Positions 1-6,237 are shown, counted from the stretch's first letter. The stretch: 13,291 nucleotides of DNA from an uncultured Clostridia bacterium (GCA_946410395.1 CAMKAE010000035.1:1-13291); one strand, 5' to 3'. Numbers and translations are program-made. Notes: generated from the sequence alone by a model not told the origin.

Positions 1-3
1 CGC

Positions 4-705
4 TCAGTCCCGCCTGCGCCCCATGATCTCCAGAATGCGGATGAACAGGTTGATCACGTCCAGATAGATGTCCGCGGCGGAGGCGATGGCGTTGTTCAGG
101 CTCTTCGGATAAGCCTGGGCCCGGGCCCAGTCGAAGCCGATGAACCCGCAGAACAGCAGGGCCACCACCCAGTTCATCCAGTCCATGGGCGCGTGGAAGG
201 CGAAATGGCCCACCAGCTCCGCGATGATGCAGACGAGCAGCGAGATGCCCAGGACGCGCCCCATGCCCAGGAAGAAGGACGGGAAGGCCACGGCCAGCAT
301 CATCATGAACACGGTCACCACCGCGGTGATGGACAGGGCCGCCAGGATGGACTCGCCCATGTAGACGCTCATGATGATCGTCAGCGAGAAGCTCATGACC
401 AGGGCCATCAGCAGGAAGCCCAGCACCCGGACGCCGGGGGTTTTGGCCTTCTGGGTGATGACGGAGCCCGCGATGCCGCCGATGAGCACCGGCACGATCA
501 GCACCCAGGGGGAGACGTTGTTGCTGACAATCAGGTTCATGATGGCGTCGCCGCGCCTGGTCAGGAAGTAGACCGCAAAGTTGAGGCCCAGGCCCAGGAG
601 CACCAGGAAGCCGATGACGGCGTTGTAGGCGCTCTGGCTCAGCATGGCGCCCTCGGTGTCCGCCATGCGGGCCTTTTTGAATTCGGAACTGCCGGTAATG
701 CTCAT
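4..705 (-). CDS. Bax inhibitor-1 (BI-1/YccA/YetJ) family membrane protein
   Basis: A 233-aa polytopic membrane protein. Hydrophobic segments lie near residues 27-49, 65-84, 92-114, 117-140, 142-166 and 175-195, followed by a semi-hydrophobic C-terminal helix. The C-terminal stretch around residues 211-230 (DIYLDVINLFIRILEIMGRR) matches the family's usual 'LYLD-NLFL-iL' ending. Characterised relatives such as Bacillus YetJ act as pH-sensitive Ca2+ leak channels gated by two aspartates 24 residues apart. D192 and D216 here have that spacing and may be the equivalent pair (inference). The ATG is supported by AAGGAGG 8 nt upstream (CCTCC at 714-718 on the plus strand). It follows the flavodiiron gene on the same strand after a 187-bp gap filled largely by a palindromic repeat. 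I see no convincing promoter of its own there. The stop lies 3 bp from the window edge, so any terminator is out of view. Confidence 0.9.
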   Translation of the reverse strand: MSITGSSEFKKARMADTEGAMLSQSAYNAVIGFLVLLGLGLNFAVYFLTRRGDAIMNLIVSNNVSPWVLIVPVLIGGIAGSVITQKAKTPGVRVLGFLLMALVMSFSLTIIMSVYMGESILAALSITAVVTVFMMMLAVAFPSFFLGMGRVLGISLLVCIIAELVGHFAFHAPMDWMNWVVALLFCGFIGFDWARAQAYPKSLNNAIASAADIYLDVINLFIRILEIMGRRRD

Positions 706-768
706 GCGTTATTCCTCCTTTAGGGATGCTGTGCTGTATCTTTTCAGTCGTGGGTTTGCCTTTGGCAC

Positions 769-879
769 AAACCCCTCTGTCGCTGCGGCGACATCTCCCC
801 TTTCAGGGGAGACAAGGGTCTAAAGTTACTCGAAGCCTCCCCTGAAAGGGGAGGGGGACCGCTTGCGGTGGAGAGGTTA
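769..879. repeat. Compact palindromic intergenic repeat element (MITE/REP-like)
   Basis: This non-coding element of about 110 bp is built from nested inverted repeats. Its edges form an imperfect terminal inverted repeat (AACCCCTC at the left, GAGAGGTT at the right). Moving inward there is a hairpin GTCGC-TGCG-GCGAC (780-793), a hairpin CTCCCC-TTTCA-GGGGAG (about 796-812), a unique centre, a hairpin CCTCCCC-TGAAA-GGGGAGG (about 837-855) and a hairpin ACCGC-TT-GCGGT (858-869). The two CTCCCC hairpin cores are exact inverted copies of each other. A further hairpin (GGGTTTG...CAAACCC, 752-774) overlaps the left edge. The structure resembles a miniature inverted-repeat element or REP/BIME-type repeat. 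I recall similar CTCCCC...GGGGAG elements between genes of high-GC gut Clostridia, but copy number cannot be tested here. It lies in the transcript between the flavodiiron and BI-1 genes and could stabilise or attenuate mRNA. No U-run makes it a classic terminator. Confidence 0.75.
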
Positions 880-892
880 AAACAGAATGCTG

Positions 893-2047
893 TCAGGCCA
901 TCAGCGCGTCGGCCAGGGCCTCCAGTGCCGGGAGATCGGTGGACTTGGGCGCGCCCTTCAGGGTCACGGCGGGCTCCAGCACGGTGATGTCCTTCATGCC
1001 GGCGAGCTGCTCCCGCATGACCTTGCCCGCCATCGGGGCCCAGGAGCCGTTCTCGATCAGGCCGACGGTGCGCTTCTGCCAGTTCTTGGCCTTGAGGTGG
1101 TGCAGGAAGTCCTCCATGAAGGGCATCAGCCCCGCGTTGTAGGTGGAGGCGCACAGGACGACCTTGCCGAACTGGAAGGCGCAGGCCAGGGCCTCCGCCG
1201 GGTCCACCCGGGCCAGGTCCGCCAGCACCACGTCCGGGCAGCCCTTGCCGTCCAGCATGTCTGCCAGGCGCTCCGCCGCGGCGGCGGTGTTGCCGTGCAG
1301 GGAAGCGTAGGCGATGAGGACGCCCTCGCTCTCTACCGCGTAAGTGGACCAGATGCTGTACTTCTCCAGGGCGTGGGCCAGGGCGTCGCCGCTCAGGTCC
1401 GGGCCGTGCAGCGGCAGAACCTCGGCGATCTCCAGCCCCGCAGCCTTCTTCAGCACCGCCTGCACCTGCGGGCCGTATTTGCCCACGATGTTCAGGTAGT
1501 AGCGGCGGGCCTCGGCGTCGTCCCACTCGGGCAGGGCGTCGCGGGCGCCGAACTGGCCGAAGGCGTCGGCGGAGAAGAGCAGCTTTTCGCTCTCCTCATA
1601 GCTCATCATGACCTCGGGCCAGTGGACCATGGGCGCGGTGACGAAGCGCAGGGTGTGGGCGCCCAGGGGCAGGGTGTCGCCCTCCTTCACCGTCAGGCGC
1701 TCCACGCCCTCGAGGATGAAGTAGTTCTCCAGCAGCTGGAAGGTCTTGGCGTTGCCCACCACGACGGCGCCCGGGTACTTGTCCAGGAACAGCTGCAGGG
1801 AAGAGGCGTGGTCGGGTTCCACGTGGGAGACCACGATGTAGTCCGGCTTGCGGCCGGCCAGCGCCTTCTCCAGCTCCGCCAGATAGACGCTGCCCTGGGC
1901 GCGGTCCACGGTATCCAGGACACACACTTTTTCGTCGAGGATCACCCAGCTGTTGTAGCTCATGCCCGCGGGCACCTCGTACTGGCCCTCGAACAGGTCG
2001 ATTTCATGGTCGTTGACGCCGATATAGCGGATGCGGTCGCTTGGCAT
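893..2047 (-). CDS. FprA-type flavodiiron protein (O2/NO reductase)
   Basis: A 384-aa A-type flavoprotein. The N-terminal metallo-beta-lactamase-like domain (about 1-240) carries the diiron ligands: H75-x-E77-x-D79-H80 in SHVEPDH, H142, D161 and H214. The C-terminal flavodoxin domain starts near residue 243 with the FMN phosphate loop YASLHGNT. Proteins of this family reduce O2 to water and/or NO to N2O in the cytoplasm of anaerobes, taking electrons from rubredoxin or F420H2. No fused rubredoxin or NADH-reductase domain is present, so a separate electron donor is needed. The chosen start (MPSDRIRY) has GGAGG 9 nt upstream (2057-2061). The frame stays open 48 codons further into the preceding gene, but that part is arginine-rich shadow sequence. 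A promoter with a perfect -10 box (2082-2110) precedes it, besides possible read-through from the amidotransferase gene 35 bp upstream. Whether it prefers O2 or NO cannot be told from the sequence. Confidence 0.95.
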   Translation of the reverse strand: MPSDRIRYIGVNDHEIDLFEGQYEVPAGMSYNSWVILDEKVCVLDTVDRAQGSVYLAELEKALAGRKPDYIVVSHVEPDHASSLQLFLDKYPGAVVVGNAKTFQLLENYFILEGVERLTVKEGDTLPLGAHTLRFVTAPMVHWPEVMMSYEESEKLLFSADAFGQFGARDALPEWDDAEARRYYLNIVGKYGPQVQAVLKKAAGLEIAEVLPLHGPDLSGDALAHALEKYSIWSTYAVESEGVLIAYASLHGNTAAAAERLADMLDGKGCPDVVLADLARVDPAEALACAFQFGKVVLCASTYNAGLMPFMEDFLHHLKAKNWQKRTVGLIENGSWAPMAGKVMREQLAGMKDITVLEPAVTLKGAPKSTDLPALEALADALMA

Positions 2048-2081
2048 GGGGAAAGGCCTCCTTCGTTGATGATCAAAGATC

Positions 2082-2110
2082 ATTATACCCGATCCCGTGC
2101 GGCTTGTACA
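2082..2110 (-). promoter_or_regulatory. Promoter of the flavodiiron gene, with overlapping palindromes
   Basis: On the minus strand, TGTACA (2105-2110) is followed after 17 nt by a perfect TATAAT (2082-2087), placing transcription start near 2075. The -35 and most of the spacer lie in the last codons of the upstream amidotransferase gene. Two overlapping perfect inverted repeats cover the -10/+1 region: ATGATC-AAA-GATCAT (2069-2083) and TTGAT-G-ATCAA (2066-2076), which makes a repressor site plausible. The second resembles half-sites of the FNR/CRP family but has the wrong 1-nt centre. The promoter call is good; the operator is inference. Confidence 0.65.
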
Positions 2111-2820
2111 GTCTTTTCTGCGGCAGCGACGAAGGCCCGGAACAGGGCCCGGCTGTCCGGGTCGGCTTCGCAGAGCCGCTCCGGATGCCACTGCACGCCC
2201 CAGACGAAGCGCCTGCCCGGGTGCCAGACGGCCTCGACGACGCCGTCCGGGGCCGTGGCCATGACCCGCAGGCAGGGGGCCGGCTCGCGGATGGCCTGGT
2301 GATGCAGGCTGTTGACGGAAAGGACAGCCTTGCCGGTCAGGACATGCAGCGGCGTGTCCGCCGCGACGGCGACCGTGTGGCTCGTCTGGGTGGCGGGTTC
2401 ACTCTGGCGGTGGAGGATGTCCGAGGGATGCTCCGAGGGCAGGTCCTGCCACAGGCTGCCGCCCAGGGCGGCGTTGAGGACCTGCACGCCCCGGCAGACA
2501 CACAGTAGCGGCAGGTCGGCGGCCACGGCCAGCCGGGCCAGGGGCAGCTCCTGGGCGTCGCGCTCGGGGCAGATCACCAGGGTGTCCGTTCGGGGCTCCT
2601 CGCCCAGGAGGACCGGATCAATGTCCGGCCCGCCGGAGAGCAGCAGGCCGTCCAGCCGCCCGCACAGGGCAGCCGCTTCGGCCTCATCCGCGTCCACCGG
2701 CAGGATCACCGGCATCCCGCCGGCGGCCCGCACGGCCTTCACATAGGAGTCCAGGGACCACACCCCGCCCCGCTCCGGGCTGAACTGCGGGGTGATGCCG
2801 ATCAGGGGCCTTGTGGGCAT
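2083..2820 (-). CDS. Class-I glutamine amidotransferase, gamma-Glu-GABA hydrolase (peptidase C26) family
   Basis: A 245-aa cytoplasmic hydrolase of the PuuD/YvdE group. It begins with the family's RPLIGITPQ strand and has the oxyanion region LLLSGGPDIDP (60-69). The nucleophile C109 sits in LCVCRGVQVLN, and the catalytic H212 and E214 in VQWHPE, so the triad is complete. PuuD cleaves gamma-glutamyl-GABA to glutamate and GABA in putrescine breakdown, but many members have unknown gamma-glutamyl substrates. No other putrescine-pathway gene is nearby, so the substrate is open. I chose the ATG at 2820 because GGAGG (2828-2832) lies 7 nt upstream. An in-frame ATG two codons earlier would leave only 1 nt, and the still longer frame to 2880 would start upstream of the promoter at 2853-2880. 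It is the first gene of the flavodiiron/BI-1 group and begins just after the terminator of the 84-aa gene. Confidence 0.92.
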   Translation of the reverse strand: MPTRPLIGITPQFSPERGGVWSLDSYVKAVRAAGGMPVILPVDADEAEAAALCGRLDGLLLSGGPDIDPVLLGEEPRTDTLVICPERDAQELPLARLAVAADLPLLCVCRGVQVLNAALGGSLWQDLPSEHPSDILHRQSEPATQTSHTVAVAADTPLHVLTGKAVLSVNSLHHQAIREPAPCLRVMATAPDGVVEAVWHPGRRFVWGVQWHPERLCEADPDSRALFRAFVAAAEKTVQAARDRV

Positions 2821-2852
2821 ATCCATTCCTCCATACGATCTTTTTCCCGGAA

Positions 2853-2880
2853 AGTATAGCACAAAACCGGTTTTGCGCAA
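2853..2880 (-). promoter_or_regulatory. Promoter of the amidotransferase gene with palindromic spacer
   Basis: On the minus strand, TTGCGC (-35, 2875-2880), a 16-nt spacer and TATACT (-10, 2853-2858) form a good sigma-A promoter upstream of the start at 2820. The spacer holds the perfect 14-bp palindrome CAAAACCGGTTTTG (2862-2875), which touches the -35 box. That is a classic position for a repressor or MerR-like activator site. The promoter is seen directly; regulator binding is inferred. Confidence 0.75.
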
Positions 2881-2889
2881 GGCGGAACG

Positions 2890-2926
2890 AAAAAAACGGG
2901 CGGGCGCGATGACCGCGTCCGCCCGT
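2890..2926 (-). terminator. Intrinsic terminator of the 84-aa gene
   Basis: On the minus strand a 13-bp GC-rich stem (ACGGGCGGACGCG with CGCGCCCGCCCGT, one A-C mismatch) closes a 5-nt loop and is followed by a run of seven T. It starts 8 nt after the stop of the 84-aa gene and separates that transcript from the amidotransferase promoter. Confidence 0.9.
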
Positions 2927-2934
2927 CCGGCGGC

Positions 2935-3189
2935 TCAGCTCAGCCGGGCCGTCATGGCTGCCTTCAGCCGGCTGCCCCGCGTGCGCAGGGACTGCCGCGC
3001 CACAAAGCGCTCCCAGGCCAGGTCGGCCATGCGCTGTTTCTTTGAGACCGTTTCCTTCCGCCGGGCGGGAGCCTTTCCGTAATAACGGCTCTCGAGCAGG
3101 TCGTTCCGGAGTTCACCGGTCTCCACATCTTCGGAGAGAATATATTTCATCGCGAAGCTGTTTTTGTTTTCTTTCAGCAGCATATCCAT
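2935..3189 (-). CDS. Small basic hypothetical protein, 84 aa
   Basis: I do not recognise this protein. It starts MDMLLKENK and has no signal peptide or membrane segment. A mixed acidic middle (SEDVETGELRNDLLESRYY, about 19-37) is followed by a strongly basic second half rich in Arg and Lys (ARRKETVSKKQR, about 42-53, and further Arg to the end), which could bind nucleic acid or anionic partners. It is judged real for four reasons: GGAGG 9 nt before the ATG (3199-3203), a plausible promoter (3238-3266), a short leader hairpin, and a strong terminator just after its stop. The same frame is open far upstream to 4209, but that part is the antisense shadow of the AraC gene. It is transcribed divergently from the AraC regulator, so it may be that regulator's target (inference). 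Confidence 0.72.
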   Translation of the reverse strand: MDMLLKENKNSFAMKYILSEDVETGELRNDLLESRYYGKAPARRKETVSKKQRMADLAWERFVARQSLRTRGSRLKAAMTARLS

Positions 3190-3217
3190 GATTGCATACC
3201 TCCTTCTGGAATCACTG

Positions 3218-3231
3218 CGGTCTTTCGACCG
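3218..3231 (-). promoter_or_regulatory. 5'-leader hairpin of the 84-aa gene (GAAA tetraloop)
   Basis: On the minus strand CGGTC-GAAA-GACCG forms a 5-bp stem with a GNRA-type loop. It begins about where transcription from the 3238-3266 promoter would start. A hairpin at the very 5' end commonly protects an mRNA from decay; that role is inferred. Confidence 0.5.
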
Positions 3232-3237
3232 GGACAC

Positions 3238-3266
3238 ACCATACCATGCTTTGGGGGTTCCAGGAA
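3238..3266 (-). promoter_or_regulatory. Promoter of the 84-aa gene
   Basis: On the minus strand TTCCTG (-35, 3261-3266), a 17-nt spacer and TATGGT (-10, 3238-3243) form a weak-to-moderate sigma-A promoter. The -10 region lies in TGGTATGGTGTGTC (3233-3246), which resembles the sequence at the divergent AraC promoter (3308-3325). The match is weak enough that activation by the neighbouring regulator is possible. Confidence 0.5.
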
Positions 3267-3287
3267 GGACTTTCTTACGGAAAAAGG

Positions 3288-3316
3288 GTGACAAGTTTGC
3301 GATCGCGTGGTATGAT
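3288..3316 (+). promoter_or_regulatory. Promoter of the AraC-family gene
   Basis: GTGACA (-35, 3288-3293), a 17-nt spacer and TATGAT (-10, 3311-3316) match the sigma-A consensus at 5/6 and 5/6. Transcription should start near 3323, just before the AGGAGG at 3326-3331, giving a very short leader. The spacer contains the 8-bp palindrome GCGATCGC (3299-3306). Confidence 0.8.
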
Positions 3317-3339
3317 GGATGTGTCAGGAGGTGCTGAAT

Positions 3340-4314
3340 TTGCCTGAAAATGTCTATGAAATCATCCAATATGACACGACAAATTTTAAATTCACGGTGG
3401 GGAAGGCCCATTACGTCATGCCCCACAGCCACCGGGAGCTGGAGCTCGGCCTGGTGCTCAGCGGACGGCCCCGGTTCATCACGGCGGGCGCCGACTGCCT
3501 GCTGCCGCCGGACAGCCTGTGGGTCACGAATCCCTTTCAGTGCCACGAGCTGCGCACCCGGTCCATCCGGGCGCCCTACTGCTATGTGGACCTGCAGCTG
3601 CCCCTCTCGTTCTTCCACCAGTACTTTCCCCGGGCGGAGCACGTGCGCTTCGACCGGACGGACCTGATGGACGGGAGCATCGGGGAGGAGGCCGCCCGGG
3701 CGCTGCGGCGCCTGCTGCTGGAGACCGCCCGCAGCTATTTCGCCCAGGAGGCGGGGTACGAGCTGATCTGCGCCGCCGGCATCAACCGCCTGATGGCCCT
3801 GCTGCTCGCCACCGCGCCGCACGCCGTGCTTTCGGAGCAGGAACTGCAGCAGGCCAACACCCGCCAGGCCCGGATCCAGCGCCTGACGGATTATATTGAC
3901 GCCCACATGGGGGAGAAGCTGCTGCTCTCGGACCTGGCGGAGCGGGAGGGGCTGACGCTGTCCTATCTGTCCCACATTTTCCGGGAGGAGATGGGCATGT
4001 CCTTCCAGAGCTACCTGCAGGGGCTCCGCTGCCGCCGGGCGGTGGCGCTGCTGATCGGGACGGATCAGTCTCTGTCGGACATCAGCATGGCCTGCGGCTT
4101 CTCGGACCTGAAGTACATGAACCGGGGCTTCCAGCAGATCTTCGGCTGCACCCCGGCGGAGCTGCGGGCGTCGGGCATCCGGGAGGAGCGCCAGGAGGAG
4201 GCAGCCCACGGCCTGACCCGCCCGGACAGGCAGACCGGCTACCCGGTCTTCACACGCCTGGAGAGCCTGCGCCGGGTGGAGGAGGCGCTGGCGGCCGGTG
4301 AAGCGGCGGGGTGA
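3340..4314 (+). CDS. AraC-family transcriptional regulator
   Basis: A 324-aa regulator. The N-terminal half (about 10-150) is cupin-like, with the MPHSHRELELGLVLSG signature of AraC ligand-binding domains. The C-terminal half (about 180-280) is the double helix-turn-helix domain. Helix-turn-helix 1 is around LLLSDLAEREGLTLSYLSHIF, and helix-turn-helix 2 and the family signature are around LSDISMACGFSDLKYMNRGFQ, ending at GCTPAELR. About 45 residues follow the DNA-binding domain, an unusual charged tail. I chose a TTG start at 3340: AGGAGG (3326-3331) lies 8 nt upstream, while the in-frame ATG at 3319 lies upstream of the predicted transcription start. Such regulators usually sense a sugar or other small ligand, and the ligand here is unknown. 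It is divergent from the 84-aa gene, and no sugar-use genes are in view. Confidence 0.93.
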   Translation: MPENVYEIIQYDTTNFKFTVGKAHYVMPHSHRELELGLVLSGRPRFITAGADCLLPPDSLWVTNPFQCHELRTRSIRAPYCYVDLQLPLSFFHQYFPRAEHVRFDRTDLMDGSIGEEAARALRRLLLETARSYFAQEAGYELICAAGINRLMALLLATAPHAVLSEQELQQANTRQARIQRLTDYIDAHMGEKLLLSDLAEREGLTLSYLSHIFREEMGMSFQSYLQGLRCRRAVALLIGTDQSLSDISMACGFSDLKYMNRGFQQIFGCTPAELRASGIREERQEEAAHGLTRPDRQTGYPVFTRLESLRRVEEALAAGEAAG

Positions 4315-4335
4315 GTCCGTTCCCTCTCCCCACGC

Positions 4336-4358
4336 AAAAAGGCCGCCCGGAGGCGGCC
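4336..4358 (-). terminator. Intrinsic terminator after the VWA gene
   Basis: On the minus strand GGCCGCC-TCCG-GGCGGCC (4341-4358) is followed by TTTTT (4336-4340). It lies 22 bp past the stop of the VWA protein gene and ends the minus-strand unit. It lies between two convergent genes, but the plus-strand side has no T-run, so it is not a clear terminator for the AraC gene. Confidence 0.85.
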
Positions 4359-4380
4359 TCGTGATCTGTGTTTCCGGCGC

Positions 4381-6237
4381 TCAGCGGGGGAGCTCCTCCT
4401 GCCGCTGCAGTAGGTTCACCAGGTAGACAAACTCTTCCTTGTACACGTCCCCGGCCACGTCGCAGCCCTGCAGCAGGGCCTGGACGTTCTGGTAGGAGGC
4501 GCTGCCCTTGTGGGCGCTGTCCCGCAGCAGCAGCGCGGTCTCGGCCACGGCGGCGGCAAAGCGCATGTTGCCGGCGGGTTCTCCGGGCTCGTCTTCGGGG
4601 AGGAAGGGATAGGAGTAGAGATTGCTGACTTCGCTGCCGGGGGTCTTGGCGCGGATGCTCAGGGTGAGCCATTCGGCGGAGTTGCCCGGGACGAAGGTGC
4701 CGTAGCGGCTCTGGGGATCGTCGGGGGCGGCGTCGCTGCCCGCGGGGATGATCTCGTACAGGGCGGTGACCTGGTGGCCGCTGCCGATCATGCCGCCGTC
4801 CACGTCGTCGTTGGCGAAATCCTCGGCGGCCATGACCCGGTCCTCATAGCCCACCAGGCGGAAGGCGGCGATCTTCGCGGGGTTGAAGTCCACCTGCAGC
4901 TTCACGTCCTCGGCCACGGTGAGGAAGGTGCCGCCGGCCTCGGTGACCAGGGCCTTGCGGGCCTCGTAGACGGTGTCGATGTACCAGTAGTTGCCGTCCC
5001 CGTACAGGGCCAGGGCTTCCATCTTGTTGTCCTTGTAGTTGCCGTAGCCGAAGCCCAGCACGGTCAGCTTGACGCCGGCTTCCTTCTTCTCCTGCACCAG
5101 GCGCGCCAGGTCGCCCTCGCTGGTGAGGCCGACGTTCAGGTCGCCGTCGGTGGCCAGCAGGATGCGGTTGACCGAGCCCTCCCGGGCATAGCGGTCCGCG
5201 ATCTCGTAGGCGCGGGTCAGGCCGGCGGAGCCGTTGGTGGAGCCGTGGGCCTCCAGGCTGTTCAGGGCTTCCATGATGCGGGTCTTCTCGGAGGCGGGTA
5301 CGCCCTCGATCACCACGCGGTCCATGGAGGCGTAGGCCACGATGGACACGGTGTCGGTGGGCTTGAGCGCATCGAGCATCAGCATGAAGGCGCGCTTGAC
5401 CAGGTCCAGCCGGTCCTCGCCGTACATGCTGCCGCTGGTGTCGATCAGGAAGACCAGGTTGTAATCCGGGCGGTTCTCATCCCGGACGGCCTCAGCCTGC
5501 AGGCCGATGAGCAGCAGCAGGGCGTCCTCGTTCCAGGGGCACTTCGCCGTCTCCATGGTTACGCCGAAGGGCTCGCCGTCTGCGGGTCCCGCGTAGTCGT
5601 AGGAGAAATAGTTCAGCATCTGCTCTACCTGCACCGCGTCGGCGGGCACGCGCTCACCGCGGAGGATCTTCGCCCGGATCTGGGCGTAGGCGGCCGTGTC
5701 CACGTCCACGGAGAACGTGCTCAGCTGGCTGCCCATGGCGGAGGTGAAGCCGGGCTCGCTGACGCGGCTGTACTCCTCGGCGCTGAAGCCGGCTTTGGGC
5801 ATGGCGGTGGCCACGGGCATCATGGCCATGCCCATGGCAGGTTCGGCGTAGAAGGCACCGCTCTCCGTGGCTTCCTCCACCTCCACGTCATACAGCCCGT
5901 AATTGGCGTATTTGGCCCAGTAATCCTTTTCCTTTGCGCTCTCGGAGAAGAGTACGCCGAGGGTGATGGCGTCGGCCATGCCGGTCTCCAGCAGGCCGTT
6001 CATGTCCTGGAAAGCCAGCAGTGCGGCCTCGGTGTCCTTGTCAAAGACGCCGGTGGCTTCCCCTTCCAGGTAGCCCAGCGCGATGAGCCGCTCCTGGATC
6101 GCGCGTACGTCGTCCCCCTGGTCGTTGAGCTTGCAGATGCGGCTGAAGGCGTGGGCCTCCGCCAGGGCGCTGACGCAGGGCAGGGCCAGCATCAGGGCCA
6201 GCAGGGCGGTGATGAGCTTCACAAACGTGTTTTTCAT
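4381..6237 (-). CDS. Secreted peptidoglycan-binding / VWA (YfbK-like) protein
   Basis: A 618-aa exported protein. A signal peptide (residues 1-26, cleavage likely after SALA) is followed by a PG_binding_1 type domain (about 33-98: NDQGDDVRAIQERLIALGYL...GVFDKDTEAALLAFQ). Then come a Met/Ala/Pro-rich linker (about 128-150), a YfbK-type N-terminal VWA-associated region (about 155-250) and a VWA domain (about 258-440). The metal-ion site is intact, with DTSGS at 266-270, T334 and the TDGD aspartate near 363. The C-terminal region matches the DUF3520-type ending of YfbK homologues. VWA domains bind partner proteins through a divalent metal, and the first domain would tether it to cell-wall peptidoglycan. 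Start: the ATG at 6237 has AGAGG 8 nt upstream; a GTG three codons earlier overlaps that site. It lies 130 bp after ftsK with no clear promoter of its own, so co-transcription is likely. Confidence 0.92.
   Translation of the reverse strand: MKNTFVKLITALLALMLALPCVSALAEAHAFSRICKLNDQGDDVRAIQERLIALGYLEGEATGVFDKDTEAALLAFQDMNGLLETGMADAITLGVLFSESAKEKDYWAKYANYGLYDVEVEEATESGAFYAEPAMGMAMMPVATAMPKAGFSAEEYSRVSEPGFTSAMGSQLSTFSVDVDTAAYAQIRAKILRGERVPADAVQVEQMLNYFSYDYAGPADGEPFGVTMETAKCPWNEDALLLLIGLQAEAVRDENRPDYNLVFLIDTSGSMYGEDRLDLVKRAFMLMLDALKPTDTVSIVAYASMDRVVIEGVPASEKTRIMEALNSLEAHGSTNGSAGLTRAYEIADRYAREGSVNRILLATDGDLNVGLTSEGDLARLVQEKKEAGVKLTVLGFGYGNYKDNKMEALALYGDGNYWYIDTVYEARKALVTEAGGTFLTVAEDVKLQVDFNPAKIAAFRLVGYEDRVMAAEDFANDDVDGGMIGSGHQVTALYEIIPAGSDAAPDDPQSRYGTFVPGNSAEWLTLSIRAKTPGSEVSNLYSYPFLPEDEPGEPAGNMRFAAAVAETALLLRDSAHKGSASYQNVQALLQGCDVAGDVYKEEFVYLVNLLQRQEELPR

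Noticed and set aside
769..879. Palindromic region as a CRISPR array or plain rho-independent terminator
   Set aside because: There are no regularly spaced direct repeats with unique spacers, and no T-run follows the hairpins on the strand of the upstream gene.
744..1526. 260-codon minus-strand frame overlapping the repeat element and the flavodiiron gene
   Set aside because: Out-of-frame Arg/Gly/Pro-rich shadow of the flavodiiron gene that runs into the palindromic repeat. A frameshift is not needed because the flavodiiron protein is intact.
2066..2076. FNR-type site TTGAT-G-ATCAA before the flavodiiron gene
   Set aside because: The FNR consensus needs a 4-nt centre between half-sites; here it is 1 nt, so it is kept only as an unassigned palindrome.
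887..2302. 471-codon plus-strand open frame opposite the flavodiiron gene
   Set aside because: It spans two real minus-strand genes and the promoter between them, and has shadow-like composition.
3190..4209. N-terminal extension of the 84-aa gene (same frame open to 4209)
   Set aside because: The extension is antisense to the AraC gene and crosses both divergent promoters. The ribosome site at 3199-3203 fixes the start at 3189.
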